In this document: piece after piece, positions 23,293 to 31,401 of the stretch | Layout of the letters: each line of letters opens with the position of its first letter | Position numbering within the stretch: position 1 is the first letter of the stretch | IMG/VR virus record: IMGVR_UViG_3300048672_000136 | Coordinates: 1 to 37,047 of that record | Direction: 5' to 3' (one strand) | Length of the DNA: 37,047 bases | DNA from: a virus | Position numbers and translations under genes: made by a program | Notes under the pieces: model-generated | Database searches by the model: none | What the model was told of the DNA's origin: nothing | What the model saw: only the letters and a program-made list of their open reading frames with translations

Positions 23293-24464
23293 CAGAAAGA
23301 TTCCGTAATCCCGTTATAAAGTACACAACCGATATGCTAAAGACGTTGCCTAATTCAAAGCTTTATTTCTATCAAAACGGCACTACTACACCAAAGGCCG
23401 TATACGCAGATAAAAATAAAGTAACGAGTTTGGGTGCCGTAGTAGATTGCATAGATGCTTCTGGCGTTTTCCCGCCTATCTTTTTAGATGGCACCTATCG
23501 CGTCACGCTTAAAAACGCGGCTGGGGTAACTCAAACAGGATGGCCAGTTGATAATGTTGGTGGTGAGGATACTACAGGCCAATTTGATGACTGGTCGTCT
23601 ATTACCGTTTACAGCGAGGGAGATATTGTCACAGGCTCTAACGGGCTTAGGTATGTAGCTATTTACAACGCATCACAGAACCTAAATCAAGACCCGACAA
23701 CTTCCCCGTTGTTTTGGGATGAGCTTCGCTTAACGCTAGAGTGGGATTCGCTGAGCAATTTCTCAATCAATGACCGAGTTTTTTATTCCGGTGGGGAATA
23801 CGTTTCATTGCAAAACTCAAACATTGGAAATACGCCAGCAAGCTCAAGCGCATGGTGGAAAAAAGCCGATGAAGAGTTTGTATGGAACGCATCTACAACC
23901 TATGGATCTGGCGATATTGTTAAAAAATCAGGAATTCGATATAAGTCATTATCTGGATCAAACACAAATAATGATCCAGCTACAACTCAAGCATATTGGA
24001 AAGCTGAGAAACTTGGTTACGAATGGAATGCTGGCATAGTTTATGGTTCTGGAGCATACGCTTACGATGGCGAAATTCGTTACATATCGAAACAATCAGC
24101 AAACACTAATCACCAGCCTAGTCTTGACACATCGGAAGCGTGGTGGAAACCAGATTGGCAGGCATTTTCACCGCTGACAACAGTTAGGACGATGTCTGGA
24201 GGCGGTGCTCTTACCGCATACACAGCTCATGATCTTACCGACTCATCAACATACACTTTGCCTTTAGCTTCAACTGTTCCAAGCGGGGGATTTGTTGATG
24301 CTGTTAAGCCAGAACAATATAAGGGATATCAGCCAATTGTTTCTAGATCGGGATCAGATGTAATACGTTATAATGGCGGTACAGATACAAGCATTAGGTA
24401 CACATTAAACTATCGTAGCGGGCTTAGATATAAATCCAATGGCGTTGATGAGTGGAGCGTTTAA
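23289..24464 (+). CDS. Tail fibre/spike with four carbohydrate-binding repeats
   Basis: 391 aa. The N-terminus (FRNPVIKYTTDMLKTLPNSKLYFYQNGTTTPKAVYADK) is the standard tail-attachment domain of podovirus spikes. It is followed by four units of about 45 residues with pattern W-x6-Y/F-x-GD-x4-G-xxY-x7-N-x3-P-x6-WW (starts W at about 101, 154, 198 and 245), which resembles chitin/cellulose-binding modules of the CBM5/12 type. A C-terminal beta domain (about residues 290-391, SSTYTLPLASTVPSGGFVDAV) resembles a trimer-forming tip. Role: host receptor binding. The start codon overlaps the previous stop. Confidence 0.72.
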   Translation: MTERFRNPVIKYTTDMLKTLPNSKLYFYQNGTTTPKAVYADKNKVTSLGAVVDCIDASGVFPPIFLDGTYRVTLKNAAGVTQTGWPVDNVGGEDTTGQFDDWSSITVYSEGDIVTGSNGLRYVAIYNASQNLNQDPTTSPLFWDELRLTLEWDSLSNFSINDRVFYSGGEYVSLQNSNIGNTPASSSAWWKKADEEFVWNASTTYGSGDIVKKSGIRYKSLSGSNTNNDPATTQAYWKAEKLGYEWNAGIVYGSGAYAYDGEIRYISKQSANTNHQPSLDTSEAWWKPDWQAFSPLTTVRTMSGGGALTAYTAHDLTDSSTYTLPLASTVPSGGFVDAVKPEQYKGYQPIVSRSGSDVIRYNGGTDTSIRYTLNYRSGLRYKSNGVDEWSV

Positions 24465-25073
24465 ATGTTAGATATGAGCAATTTAATCCCAGCTGGAACG
24501 GTCGATCAGCCGCTATGGGTTAGCGGTGGTTCGTACACTATTGGGCAGCAGGTAATCAGCCCAGCTAATTTAAATGCGTATGTTAGACGCACAAATGGAT
24601 CTGGCACAACCGATCCGCAGTCAGATAATACGAACTGGAAACCGTTTGGTGTTCACGCCACAAAATCAATCAGCGGTACAAGACAATCATCGTCTGGTGG
24701 AATAACTTTTATAAGCGCGGTAGGACTAAACTCAGCATCAAGTGGATCATTGAGCGCCGGTGTTTTTTCTACCGTGTTAAGTCGATCAGATAGCGCAGGG
24801 TTTCTGCATCATTTTACAGCATACACAAATGATGCAACATTAAGAAATATGAGTCTGAAAATCACGATTGATGGCGTGGTTGTTTTTAATGATGCCTACT
24901 CTTCAATTGCGGCATCTGGTACCGGCTATTTAATTTCTGGCGTAAGGTCAGAGTCATCTACTGCAAGAATGCCGCCTCTAACATGGACAAACTCAATATT
25001 AATTGAGTGGGCTTCGTCATTGACTGAAAGCGGAAAATTTACTACCCAATATATGTACGAGGAATTGCAATAA
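24465..25073 (+). CDS. Tail fibre-type protein, 202 aa
   Basis: Directly follows the spike gene (stop then ATG at 24465). The first part has another W-x-Y-x-G-QQV-x-PANLNAYVR-x-N module, like the preceding repeats, and the rest is a jelly-roll-like beta domain (residues 65-202, rich in Ser, Gly, Thr; LKITIDGVVVFNDAYSSI). It may be a receptor-binding tip or a chaperone partner of the spike. No catalytic residues visible. Confidence 0.6.
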   Translation: MLDMSNLIPAGTVDQPLWVSGGSYTIGQQVISPANLNAYVRRTNGSGTTDPQSDNTNWKPFGVHATKSISGTRQSSSGGITFISAVGLNSASSGSLSAGVFSTVLSRSDSAGFLHHFTAYTNDATLRNMSLKITIDGVVVFNDAYSSIAASGTGYLISGVRSESSTARMPPLTWTNSILIEWASSLTESGKFTTQYMYEELQ

Positions 25074-25447
25074 TGAGCAACTTTGAGCTGCCGCAATCAC
25101 CTAGACCTACTCACAAAACACGCGGTATTGACCTTATCGCGTGGTCAAAACTTTTCACAATTGAAGAGATGATGTTGATTGATAAACTATCTTCAAATAT
25201 TGAAGGTGATTTATCTTTTTTACCGAGTGGTGAGGTCAACATTGATGATTCAACAGTTGAAAAACTTGGGATTGAGGGGACATACCGAGACTTCCTTCGC
25301 TCTTGCTTCAAGCGCTTTGCAGAATGTAACACTACCGGGATCAATGTAGATGATCCGCTTGTTATGCCAAGCCTGTACTGTTTTGAGTTGCTTGGGCTGA
25401 TAGCAGCGGGCCGTAAGGAGGTTATTATTTGCGGGGTTCCTTTATGA
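25073..25447 (+). CDS. Hypothetical protein, 124 aa, tail/lysis boundary
   Basis: ATGA overlap with the previous gene. The start is polar (PQSPRPTHKTRGIDLIAWSK), then a helical body (LFTIEEMMLIDKLSS, TYRDFLRSCFKRFAEC) and a hydrophobic end (VMPSLYCFELLGLIAAG). No known domain seen. Possibly a tail-fibre assembly factor or lysis-region protein by context only. Confidence 0.6.
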   Translation: MSNFELPQSPRPTHKTRGIDLIAWSKLFTIEEMMLIDKLSSNIEGDLSFLPSGEVNIDDSTVEKLGIEGTYRDFLRSCFKRFAECNTTGINVDDPLVMPSLYCFELLGLIAAGRKEVIICGVPL

Positions 25448-25752
25448 AATTTTTAGATGTTATGCGCGAGTGTTACGAATCATTGCCGTTAAAGATTAGG
25501 TTATTTATCGGGATGCTAGTAGCAGCAAATTCAGCAGGATTAGCGATTTATTGTTGCGGTAAATTTATCAGAGCGGATATGGATTATCGCACTTGTATTG
25601 GTATGTTTTTGATGGTTCGCGTGTTTTTATTTATGGCTAATCCAGCCATGCCATTAACCGACAAAAATGTTTCTTTTATGAGTTCGGAGCGCATACTTTG
25701 GAATACAATGACATTATTGATTCTAGCAGTTGTAGCGATTGTGACGTGGTAG
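25444..25752 (+). CDS. Small membrane protein, possible holin-like
   Basis: 102 aa from ATG 25444, overlapping the previous gene by 4 nt; a ribosome site GGGG is just upstream. It has three likely membrane segments: residues 20-38, 50-66 and 86-102, with short charged loops. Size and topology resemble phage holins, but a clearer holin lies next to the endolysin at 29502. It could be a second holin, an antiholin or an exclusion protein. Confidence 0.55.
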   Translation: MKFLDVMRECYESLPLKIRLFIGMLVAANSAGLAIYCCGKFIRADMDYRTCIGMFLMVRVFLFMANPAMPLTDKNVSFMSSERILWNTMTLLILAVVAIVTW

Positions 25753-25940
25753 AGCTGATAGAAATATCAAATGAAGTAATAAGCAATATTCGCTCAAATG
25801 GCGATACGCCTTATTTGAAAGCTCTAGAGCATTGTTTAAAGCATGTTGCAAACGGTGGAATGGTGCATACATTTAAACCCCTTGTGAGGACAACGGACTA
25901 TGCAGGACTTGATAGACGACAAGAGAGAAGGGCAATCTGA
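25746..25940 (+). CDS. Hypothetical protein, 64 aa
   Basis: The most sensible start is GTG 25746, which overlaps the stop of the membrane protein by 7 nt; a TTG at 25698 would add 16 residues. The product is helical and acidic (ELIEISNEVISNIRSNGD, then YLKALEHCLKHVANGGMVH) with a basic end (LDRRQERRAI) overlapping the next gene by 41 nt. No family recognised. It may be a cytosolic partner in the small membrane-protein cluster. Confidence 0.45.
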   Translation: MVELIEISNEVISNIRSNGDTPYLKALEHCLKHVANGGMVHTFKPLVRTTDYAGLDRRQERRAI

Positions 25941-26310
25941 GTGCATAAGCGCTCAAGAAAAGCTCGTTAAAAGTCTTGTGGAAGCCGTTGTTGATTCAAA
26001 GGTGCTTAATAAAAAAATGACTGAACTTGCTAAGACAGTTGATGCTCACGATAGAAAGCACACAGAGGCAATTGACAATTTACGTCAATTTGTGACGGCC
26101 CAAAATGCCGCGCTTCTTGGTAGATCTGATGAAATACGCGAGTCGATAAAAGACATAAGCATTAAGCTAGATCCGCTTATTAAGCGCGAAGAAAAAGTAA
26201 AATTGTTTATTTTAAAGTGGGCTGTACCGACAATTATTTTATTGCTTTTCGTCATATTTATGGGCGACAAAGTAAAAGTATTGCTTGAAGTTTTAAAGGC
26301 GGTGAAGTGA
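25900..26310 (+). CDS. Coiled-coil protein with C-terminal membrane anchor
   Basis: 136 aa. Residues 15-100 form a long amphipathic helix (KLVKSLVEAVVDSKVLNKKM, LRQFVTAQNAALLG), followed by one membrane span at 102-121 (KLFILKWAVPTIILLLFVIF) and a short basic tail. Membrane proteins with this plan are found near phage lysis genes (XhlA-like accessory proteins). It lies about 3 kb before the endolysin. Role not proved; it might also be a spanin-like or superinfection factor. Confidence 0.55.
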   Translation: MQDLIDDKREGQSECISAQEKLVKSLVEAVVDSKVLNKKMTELAKTVDAHDRKHTEAIDNLRQFVTAQNAALLGRSDEIRESIKDISIKLDPLIKREEKVKLFILKWAVPTIILLLFVIFMGDKVKVLLEVLKAVK

Positions 26311-27506
26311 TGGCAGAAGCAACTGTAACTTTAAGCAAAAATTCAGACAATACTTACTCAAGTATTTTTCCGTCTGGCGATAAACCAAGTGGTGCCATTG
26401 GATATAAAAATTTAACCAATCCTAATCAGACCCCCACGCAGGGCGATATTGTCACTATCACAACAGACGGAACGTATAACTTTGGCACATCATTTCCGAT
26501 TCTATTAATTAGAATGCGTGAACAGAATATGACGGCTGGTCAAAACTTAAATATAGATACGTCTACAAATGGAACTGTTAAAGTTGGAAGTAAAGTATCT
26601 ACCCCAACTTACAAAGACACAAATTACAAATATGCGGTTCACTCACGAAGCACGATGCCGTGGGGTAAAGCTCTTGCGATAGGTCGCCCATTGATTGCTG
26701 ATGCAGCTAACTCTGGCGCTGTTTACCCGTCAATTACTGCAATCAGCTCGCAAGTAAAAACAAAGATGTTCTCTCATGCAATATTTGAATATCCAGCGGC
26801 TAACCAAGTAAACAGGTCAATATACCAAATAGCGGATACAGGGGTAACATGGAATTGTAAAACCGTTTGGACAATGAGAACTGAGACAGGTGGGCAGGAC
26901 ACAGGAATTAACACCGATATGTATTTTGGTGGATACACAAATGGAACAACGCCATTTAACCCCACAACTGGCGCGATAATGATTTCCAACGATGGGAATT
27001 TAACAAACCACACTTCAAACGTGACAAGTGCTAATAGTTCGATTGACCCCAGCGATTCAACAAAGTACAGAACAAGCCCGCTAATTCAACAGAACTATTA
27101 TTTTGCAGATGATAGCGGAAAAGTCGAGCAGCAATTAATTGACCTGAATAACGGTGTTTTGTACACATTTGCACAAGACTCAGTAAGCGGTGACTATAAC
27201 ATTTGTACAAATAACGGGTTCGATGTTGTGAAAACAACGGCTGAATGCCGAGGCTATTATGTTGATGTTGCCGCCAATTATTATATGGCTGACTTGTACG
27301 AAACGCTTGGGGCATTTCGTGTCATGATTGGCGATGCTTCCTCGCCATCTCTTGCAAAATCTCCATGTACAGTTCTGTATGTAAACGGTAATGTGGTTAC
27401 GTTTGAAGTTGAAAAAGGCGTGTATTGGCAAGAGTCGCTGGTCGGTAAGAAATTCTACATATTTAGTGACGACAATATTAATATTGCATCGGTGACAATA
27501 TCATGA
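26310..27506 (+). CDS. Large beta-rich tail protein 1
   Basis: 398 aa. ATG 26310 follows GGCGG; GTG 26307 directly before it is also possible. Thr, Asn, Ser and Gly are abundant (TVTLSKNSDNTYSSIFPSG, VTITTDGTYNFGTSFPILLI) and the sequence is almost free of helices, as in fibre or adhesin-like proteins. No specific family recognised. It is followed by a second protein of similar style, so the two probably form a paired fibre. Its position between the membrane proteins and the lysozyme is unusual for podoviruses. Confidence 0.55.
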   Translation: MAEATVTLSKNSDNTYSSIFPSGDKPSGAIGYKNLTNPNQTPTQGDIVTITTDGTYNFGTSFPILLIRMREQNMTAGQNLNIDTSTNGTVKVGSKVSTPTYKDTNYKYAVHSRSTMPWGKALAIGRPLIADAANSGAVYPSITAISSQVKTKMFSHAIFEYPAANQVNRSIYQIADTGVTWNCKTVWTMRTETGGQDTGINTDMYFGGYTNGTTPFNPTTGAIMISNDGNLTNHTSNVTSANSSIDPSDSTKYRTSPLIQQNYYFADDSGKVEQQLIDLNNGVLYTFAQDSVSGDYNICTNNGFDVVKTTAECRGYYVDVAANYYMADLYETLGAFRVMIGDASSPSLAKSPCTVLYVNGNVVTFEVEKGVYWQESLVGKKFYIFSDDNINIASVTIS

Positions 27507-29032
27507 GTGTGATGACAAGTGTCTATCCAAAAGTGCCTTCTGGTGGTATCGCAGGCATAACCGCATCGGCTTCTGCCTTTACAACGATAGACTTGAACAC
27601 GATAACAGGCGCAACTGTTCCAGCTGGCTCTACTCACGCTATTCTAACGTGTGAGATCACAGGCGGCACAGGGTATACATACGGATTTCAAGCGGCATCA
27701 AGTAGTGAGAATTTAATTCTAGCATCGTCTTCAAGACTGATACGAAACGCTGTTATCCCGCTGAATGGTGGCACAACTGTATCCCTAAATGTTGCGAGCA
27801 ATACGACTGTAAAATGGTACGTCTCAGGCTATACAGACCACATTACAGCCATAACCCCTGCTGATATTTCCAGCCAAGTCACAAGTACAAGCGCTGAAAA
27901 CGTAGTTGATTTATCCGCAATACTTCCAGCAGGTGCGGCCAGTGGTACAGTATTAATTAGAAATAATATTGCTACTAAACAATGCGATTGGGGACCAGTT
28001 GGTGGAACAAGCAACAGCTATGTTTTCCTTCATCTGCAAAGACAAATTGAATACGTTCCTCTTGACTCAAGTAGACGCTGTGCTGTGTGGACACCTACCG
28101 CTACAAGCGCGGGTGATTATGAGGTCGTGGGATGGATGAAAGCAGGGTGTTTTGCCCATTCAGCTAGACCGCTTACACAAGAAGTAGCTGGCGGCACATC
28201 CTACGAAACAAGAACAGGAACTATAACCGCTGGCTCGCCTTTTGCTGTTTGGCGTACAAGCACAACAAGCGGAGCAACGCAGAGATTCAGGTTCGATAAA
28301 ACAGGCTCTCCAACCGGCACAGCGGACGCTTTAGCAAAGTACGGGAACCCGCAAATTGTTCCTGTTAACGCAAGCGGTCAATCTTCAAGTATTGCTACTG
28401 CAGCATCGACAACATCATTCTTTTTGATGGGGGGCTTTGCAGCTAGTGTAGTAGATGCTAACTTAACATCCACCACTTCTAACGTAGAAAATACTTCTGT
28501 AACAGCTACATTTGACGCAGCATTTACTCCTAGCTCATTCTCTTTATCAGACGGCACTACAACTAAATCGGCAACGACAACGGGCGGTAGCGGTACAAGC
28601 TGGACATACACAGCCACACCTATCCAAGATGGTGTAGTTGGTTTAAAGATTGGTGCAATAACCGTTTCAGCTACTAACGGAACAAGCACGACTAACACAG
28701 TAAACAGCACATATTCAAAAGCTGGATACACTTTACAGGACATTACTGAGACGCCAGCACCAAACAATATTGGAAAGGATTTCACTTCGCAAACTGTGCA
28801 AATAGGCGACCAATTTTTATATGACGCAACGAAGGGGGCTATTGATCAGTTTGGTGTTTTTACGTCAACATGGGTAGGAACACAAACAGCTTGGTGGTAC
28901 TCATCAGTGGACTACAAATGGCGATCTTTTAATATAGATACAACAGCCAGCACCGTTACAACTGGCTTGACTACGGCTGGATTGACTGTATCTGGATTAA
29001 CAACGGCAGGATTAACGAGAGCAGGACTATGA
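27503..29032 (+). CDS. Large beta-rich tail protein 2 with Ig-like domain
   Basis: 509 aa with ATGA overlap to the previous gene. The first part (residues 1-215) is beta-rich with LDLNTITGATVPAGSTHAIL-type strands. Residues 315-410 resemble a bacterial Ig-like domain (TSNVENTSVTATFDAAFTPS, then GLKIGAITVSATNGTSTTN). A W-x6-WWYSSVDYKW segment follows, and the protein ends in pentapeptide-like GLTTA repeats. It is probably a host-recognition fibre; Ig-like domains in phage virions bind surface sugars weakly. The C-terminal repeat is described separately. Confidence 0.6.
   Translation: MSVMTSVYPKVPSGGIAGITASASAFTTIDLNTITGATVPAGSTHAILTCEITGGTGYTYGFQAASSSENLILASSSRLIRNAVIPLNGGTTVSLNVASNTTVKWYVSGYTDHITAITPADISSQVTSTSAENVVDLSAILPAGAASGTVLIRNNIATKQCDWGPVGGTSNSYVFLHLQRQIEYVPLDSSRRCAVWTPTATSAGDYEVVGWMKAGCFAHSARPLTQEVAGGTSYETRTGTITAGSPFAVWRTSTTSGATQRFRFDKTGSPTGTADALAKYGNPQIVPVNASGQSSSIATAASTTSFFLMGGFAASVVDANLTSTTSNVENTSVTATFDAAFTPSSFSLSDGTTTKSATTTGGSGTSWTYTATPIQDGVVGLKIGAITVSATNGTSTTNTVNSTYSKAGYTLQDITETPAPNNIGKDFTSQTVQIGDQFLYDATKGAIDQFGVFTSTWVGTQTAWWYSSVDYKWRSFNIDTTASTVTTGLTTAGLTVSGLTTAGLTRAGL
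28964..29029 (+). repeat. 15-bp coding repeats at the C-terminus of the fibre
   Basis: Four 15-bp units encode GLTTA, GLTVS, GLTTA and GLTRA, then GL (residues 488-509). The pattern [AS]-G-L-T-x resembles the A-N/D-L-x-x pentapeptide repeat, but it is too short for a full fold. The tract ends at the stop codon, which overlaps the endolysin start. Confidence 0.7.
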
Positions 29033-29505
29033 CAGCGGCAAGTGAATTGGCGGTAAAGATTTTAATCAAAGAGGAAGGCTTTAAAGATAAGCCTTACTAT
29101 GACACCGAAAGCATCCCGACTATCGGTTACGGCTTCGTTTGCGGCAATAAGTACGATCCATTGCCAGATATGACAATCACTCAAGATGAGGCGATTAAGA
29201 AGCTTTTAGCATTGGTTGAAGTCAACAAAAAGACCATGATTAACAATCCTGACTTGTACCGCGCTTATTCGCCATGCAACGACAATCAGAAAGCAATTTT
29301 ATTATCAATGGCGCATCAAATTGGCATATACGGGATTCTGAAATTCAAGAAAATGCTTGGCGCTTTATATCATGCTGATTTTAATGGCGCGGCAGATCAA
29401 ATGCTTGATTCATTAGCAGCGAGACAAACTCCCGCACGATGGAAGCGTAACGCAGAGCAAATGCGAACAGGTGAATTAAACTCATATTATAAGGCTAACA
29501 AATGA
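29029..29505 (+). CDS. Endolysin, T4 lysozyme type (GH24)
   Basis: 158 aa. The catalytic triad of the family is intact: E16 in KEEG, D25 in YYDTES and T31 in PTIGYG, spaced as E11, D20 and T26 in T4 lysozyme. The C-terminal helix has ARQTPARWKRNAEQMRTG, the R-W-R-A-E-RxL-like motif of the family. No signal peptide or SAR segment is seen, so it needs a holin to reach peptidoglycan. It starts in the stop of the fibre gene and overlaps the holin gene by 4 nt. Confidence 0.92.
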   Translation: MTAASELAVKILIKEEGFKDKPYYDTESIPTIGYGFVCGNKYDPLPDMTITQDEAIKKLLALVEVNKKTMINNPDLYRAYSPCNDNQKAILLSMAHQIGIYGILKFKKMLGALYHADFNGAADQMLDSLAARQTPARWKRNAEQMRTGELNSYYKANK

Positions 29506-29960
29506 GTATCGCTGAAAGTATTGCAAACTTTGTAGGCGGATCTGCATTCAAAGAAGCCAAAGAGCTAATAACAAGCTATTGGCCGCCAGACGTATCGCCA
29601 GAACAGCGAGCTGAATTTGATTTGAAATTACGCGAACTAGAAGCGCGTAAGGCCAGCGAAGCGGCAACTATTGCGCAATCTCAGCTTCAATCCGAACTAG
29701 CTGATATGCAGGACGCGAGAAAGGCTCACACATTGTCTAATATGCCTGCGGTTATAACTGTGATGCTTACAATTATGGCGGGAGGTCTGCTTTACGCTGT
29801 AATCTTTTTGGAAATAAGAGAAAGCAGCCGTGAGCTTGCGTTTGCGTTATTTGGTACTGTGTTCACCCTTTGGTCAACATCTATAAGTTATTGGGTTGGA
29901 ACAACCAGAAACGGGGCTGTAAAAACGGATATTATCGCTAGATCGGATGCAGTGAAATAA
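29502..29960 (+). CDS. Holin-type membrane protein
   Basis: 152 aa. A soluble helical part (residues 30-75, with RAEFDLKLRELEARKASEA) precedes two membrane segments (81-105 and 111-134, ending SISYWVGTT) and a short polar tail. This matches the holin family first described for gene transfer agents, which has the same P-EQR-EF-LKL-E-E-A start and a W-G-TxxG end. It follows the endolysin in one operon. Role: timed membrane pores for release of lysozyme. Confidence 0.78.
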   Translation: MSIAESIANFVGGSAFKEAKELITSYWPPDVSPEQRAEFDLKLRELEARKASEAATIAQSQLQSELADMQDARKAHTLSNMPAVITVMLTIMAGGLLYAVIFLEIRESSRELAFALFGTVFTLWSTSISYWVGTTRNGAVKTDIIARSDAVK

Positions 29961-29963
29961 AAA

Positions 29964-29983
29964 AGCCCGACATAATCGGGCAA
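29964..29983 (-). terminator. Leftward terminator of the early recombination operon
   Basis: On the minus strand GCCCGA, a five-base loop and TCGGGC are followed by six Ts, a proper terminator for the leftward genes. On the plus strand no T run follows, so it works mainly leftward. The 75-bp strip to 30035 holds nothing else visible. Confidence 0.8.
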
Positions 29984-30034
29984 GGTGCTATGAGCTAACT
30001 AGCGAGGGAAATAGAAATCAATAATAACTTAATA

Positions 30035-30307
30035 CTAATCTTTGTCCAGCCTTTCGTTAGTTGATTGATAAAACTCATCAAGAAAATCACCGTCAATCTG
30101 AATATCAGTTGATCGCCTATTGTGTTTCTTTTCCGGCCATAAAAACGTGATTAAAGTTGCAGTCGAAAACGCAGCAATAACTAACAGAATTAACTCATGA
30201 CTTGCTAGTGTGCTTAACCACACTACTAGCGGATAGCTAAACCAGTAAGTTATGCCAGCGCCACATAGGGCGCATAAGGTTAAGAATAAAAATGATTTTC
30301 TAGTCAT
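30035..30307 (-). CDS. Small membrane protein, end of early operon
   Basis: 90 aa. The start at 30307 has GAGG at good distance; a longer version from 30346 overlaps the SSB gene and lacks a better site. It has two membrane segments, about residues 5-24 and 37-57, then a charged cytosolic tail (EKKHNRRSTDIQ and DEFYQSTNERLDKD). It is the last gene of the leftward operon. Possible superinfection or host-envelope function; none recognised. Confidence 0.65.
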   Translation of the reverse strand: MTRKSFLFLTLCALCGAGITYWFSYPLVVWLSTLASHELILLVIAAFSTATLITFLWPEKKHNRRSTDIQIDGDFLDEFYQSTNERLDKD

Positions 30308-30314
30308 AACTACC

Positions 30315-30737
30315 TCAGAACGCAATATCATCATCGAATGAATCAAAACCTTGCGGAGCTGATTGTGGAGTCATAGCCTTGTTATACGCTTGCTGTGCCG
30401 CATCTGGCGCACGAACTTGACTAGGGCTGGCAATATACTCAATCCGCGCATTGTTTAAAACTAGCGTGATTTGCAGCCCTTGCTGGCCTTGATATTCTTC
30501 AGCCGCTATAGAGTCTCCAGATACAGTTACCACAGCGCCTTCTATTAAATTAGCGGCATAAAAATCAATTTGCTGCTGATTCTTAGCAAAAATTGCCGCT
30601 TGGTAATTAGTCCACTTTTCAGTTTTAGACTTTCGATCATAGTATTTAACGCCCCCACGGATGCCAAAGCCTACCGACTCACCCGCCTGAAATTGTTGCG
30701 CTGGTTTGTTTAGCTTAAATGCAATTGTATGGCTCAT
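30315..30737 (-). CDS. ssb: Single-stranded DNA-binding protein
   Basis: 140 aa from ATG 30737 with AAGG upstream; the 14-residue longer form from 30779 overlaps the exonuclease gene. The C-terminus FDSFDDDIAF is the acidic tip by which SSB proteins recruit partners. The body has an OB-like strand pattern (FGIRGGVKYYDRKSKTEKWTN, then FAKNQQQIDFYAANLIEGAV and a beta strand VTVSGDS). It lies right after exonuclease and annealing genes in the operon, as in many phage recombination modules. It binds single strands made by the exonuclease. The OB-fold reading is from the pattern. Confidence 0.8.
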   Translation of the reverse strand: MSHTIAFKLNKPAQQFQAGESVGFGIRGGVKYYDRKSKTEKWTNYQAAIFAKNQQQIDFYAANLIEGAVVTVSGDSIAAEEYQGQQGLQITLVLNNARIEYIASPSQVRAPDAAQQAYNKAMTPQSAPQGFDSFDDDIAF

Positions 30738-30747
30738 AATGTTTACC

Positions 30748-31401
30748 TTATTTAATGTATTCGTCATGTGATAACGCAAATTCTTTAACTGCGTTTTCTA
30801 TCCAAAGATTAGCTTTTGCGCATCGCTCTAGCATTTCTTTCTCAATATCCATATCGCGTGTGTATCGCGCTATAGTTATTCTGTAATGGGCTGGAATAGC
30901 GCTATCAATAATATGTATTGATGTATCATCCCACGGTTTTAATATTTCTTCTGGTGTATCTATTGCGCAGTAGGCTATCTCCCATTCAGGAAGATCAAAC
31001 AGGCACATATAGCCGCGTGCTTGCCATTCATAGCCTTTTTTGTCTGCATCTTCTGCTGTTAATGGAAACGTAAGCAAAGACCAAGCTATTTTAATATCAA
31101 CGCCTTTTTTTGAATGCGCGGCAACTAAATCAGGTTCGCCAGTAATTATCCCATTATTGCGCCTTTCGTTGCTTTCTACTTTTTTCAAATCATACAAAAA
31201 AACGTCATTGTATAATTTAATGCCTTTATCTTCACATGCGCGGCCTTTTTGTATTGCTTGCATATCGTCAAGATTTTTACGCACACCAAATAGAATCTCT
31301 CGCACAGATTCCATCATTGCGGCTTTTGCTGTTTCAGACCATTCAGCGCTTTTTGATTGCGGCTTAGTCATTATTTTATCAATTAAGCTACATCTAATCA
31401 T
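30748..31401 (-). CDS. YqaJ-like phage exonuclease
   Basis: 217 aa. PD-(D/E)XK nuclease signature: E57 in ACEDKGIKLYND, then TGEPD91L and VD102-I-K104 with the usual spacing, and YEWQ127ARGYM, matching the YqaJ/lambda-exonuclease QxxxY helix. It would degrade the 5' strand of double-stranded ends to make 3' tails for the annealing protein. The start at 31401 overlaps the previous stop in ATGA with AGGTG upstream. It is paired with a RAD52-like annealing gene, a typical two-component recombination system (established for lambda Red and related phages). Confidence 0.85.
   Translation of the reverse strand: MIRCSLIDKIMTKPQSKSAEWSETAKAAMMESVREILFGVRKNLDDMQAIQKGRACEDKGIKLYNDVFLYDLKKVESNERRNNGIITGEPDLVAAHSKKGVDIKIAWSLLTFPLTAEDADKKGYEWQARGYMCLFDLPEWEIAYCAIDTPEEILKPWDDTSIHIIDSAIPAHYRITIARYTRDMDIEKEMLERCAKANLWIENAVKEFALSHDEYIK

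Noticed and set aside
28378-28785. 135-aa reverse-strand hydrophobic frame
   Set aside because: Antisense of Thr/Ser-rich fibre codons, which always give Val/Ala-rich mirror frames.
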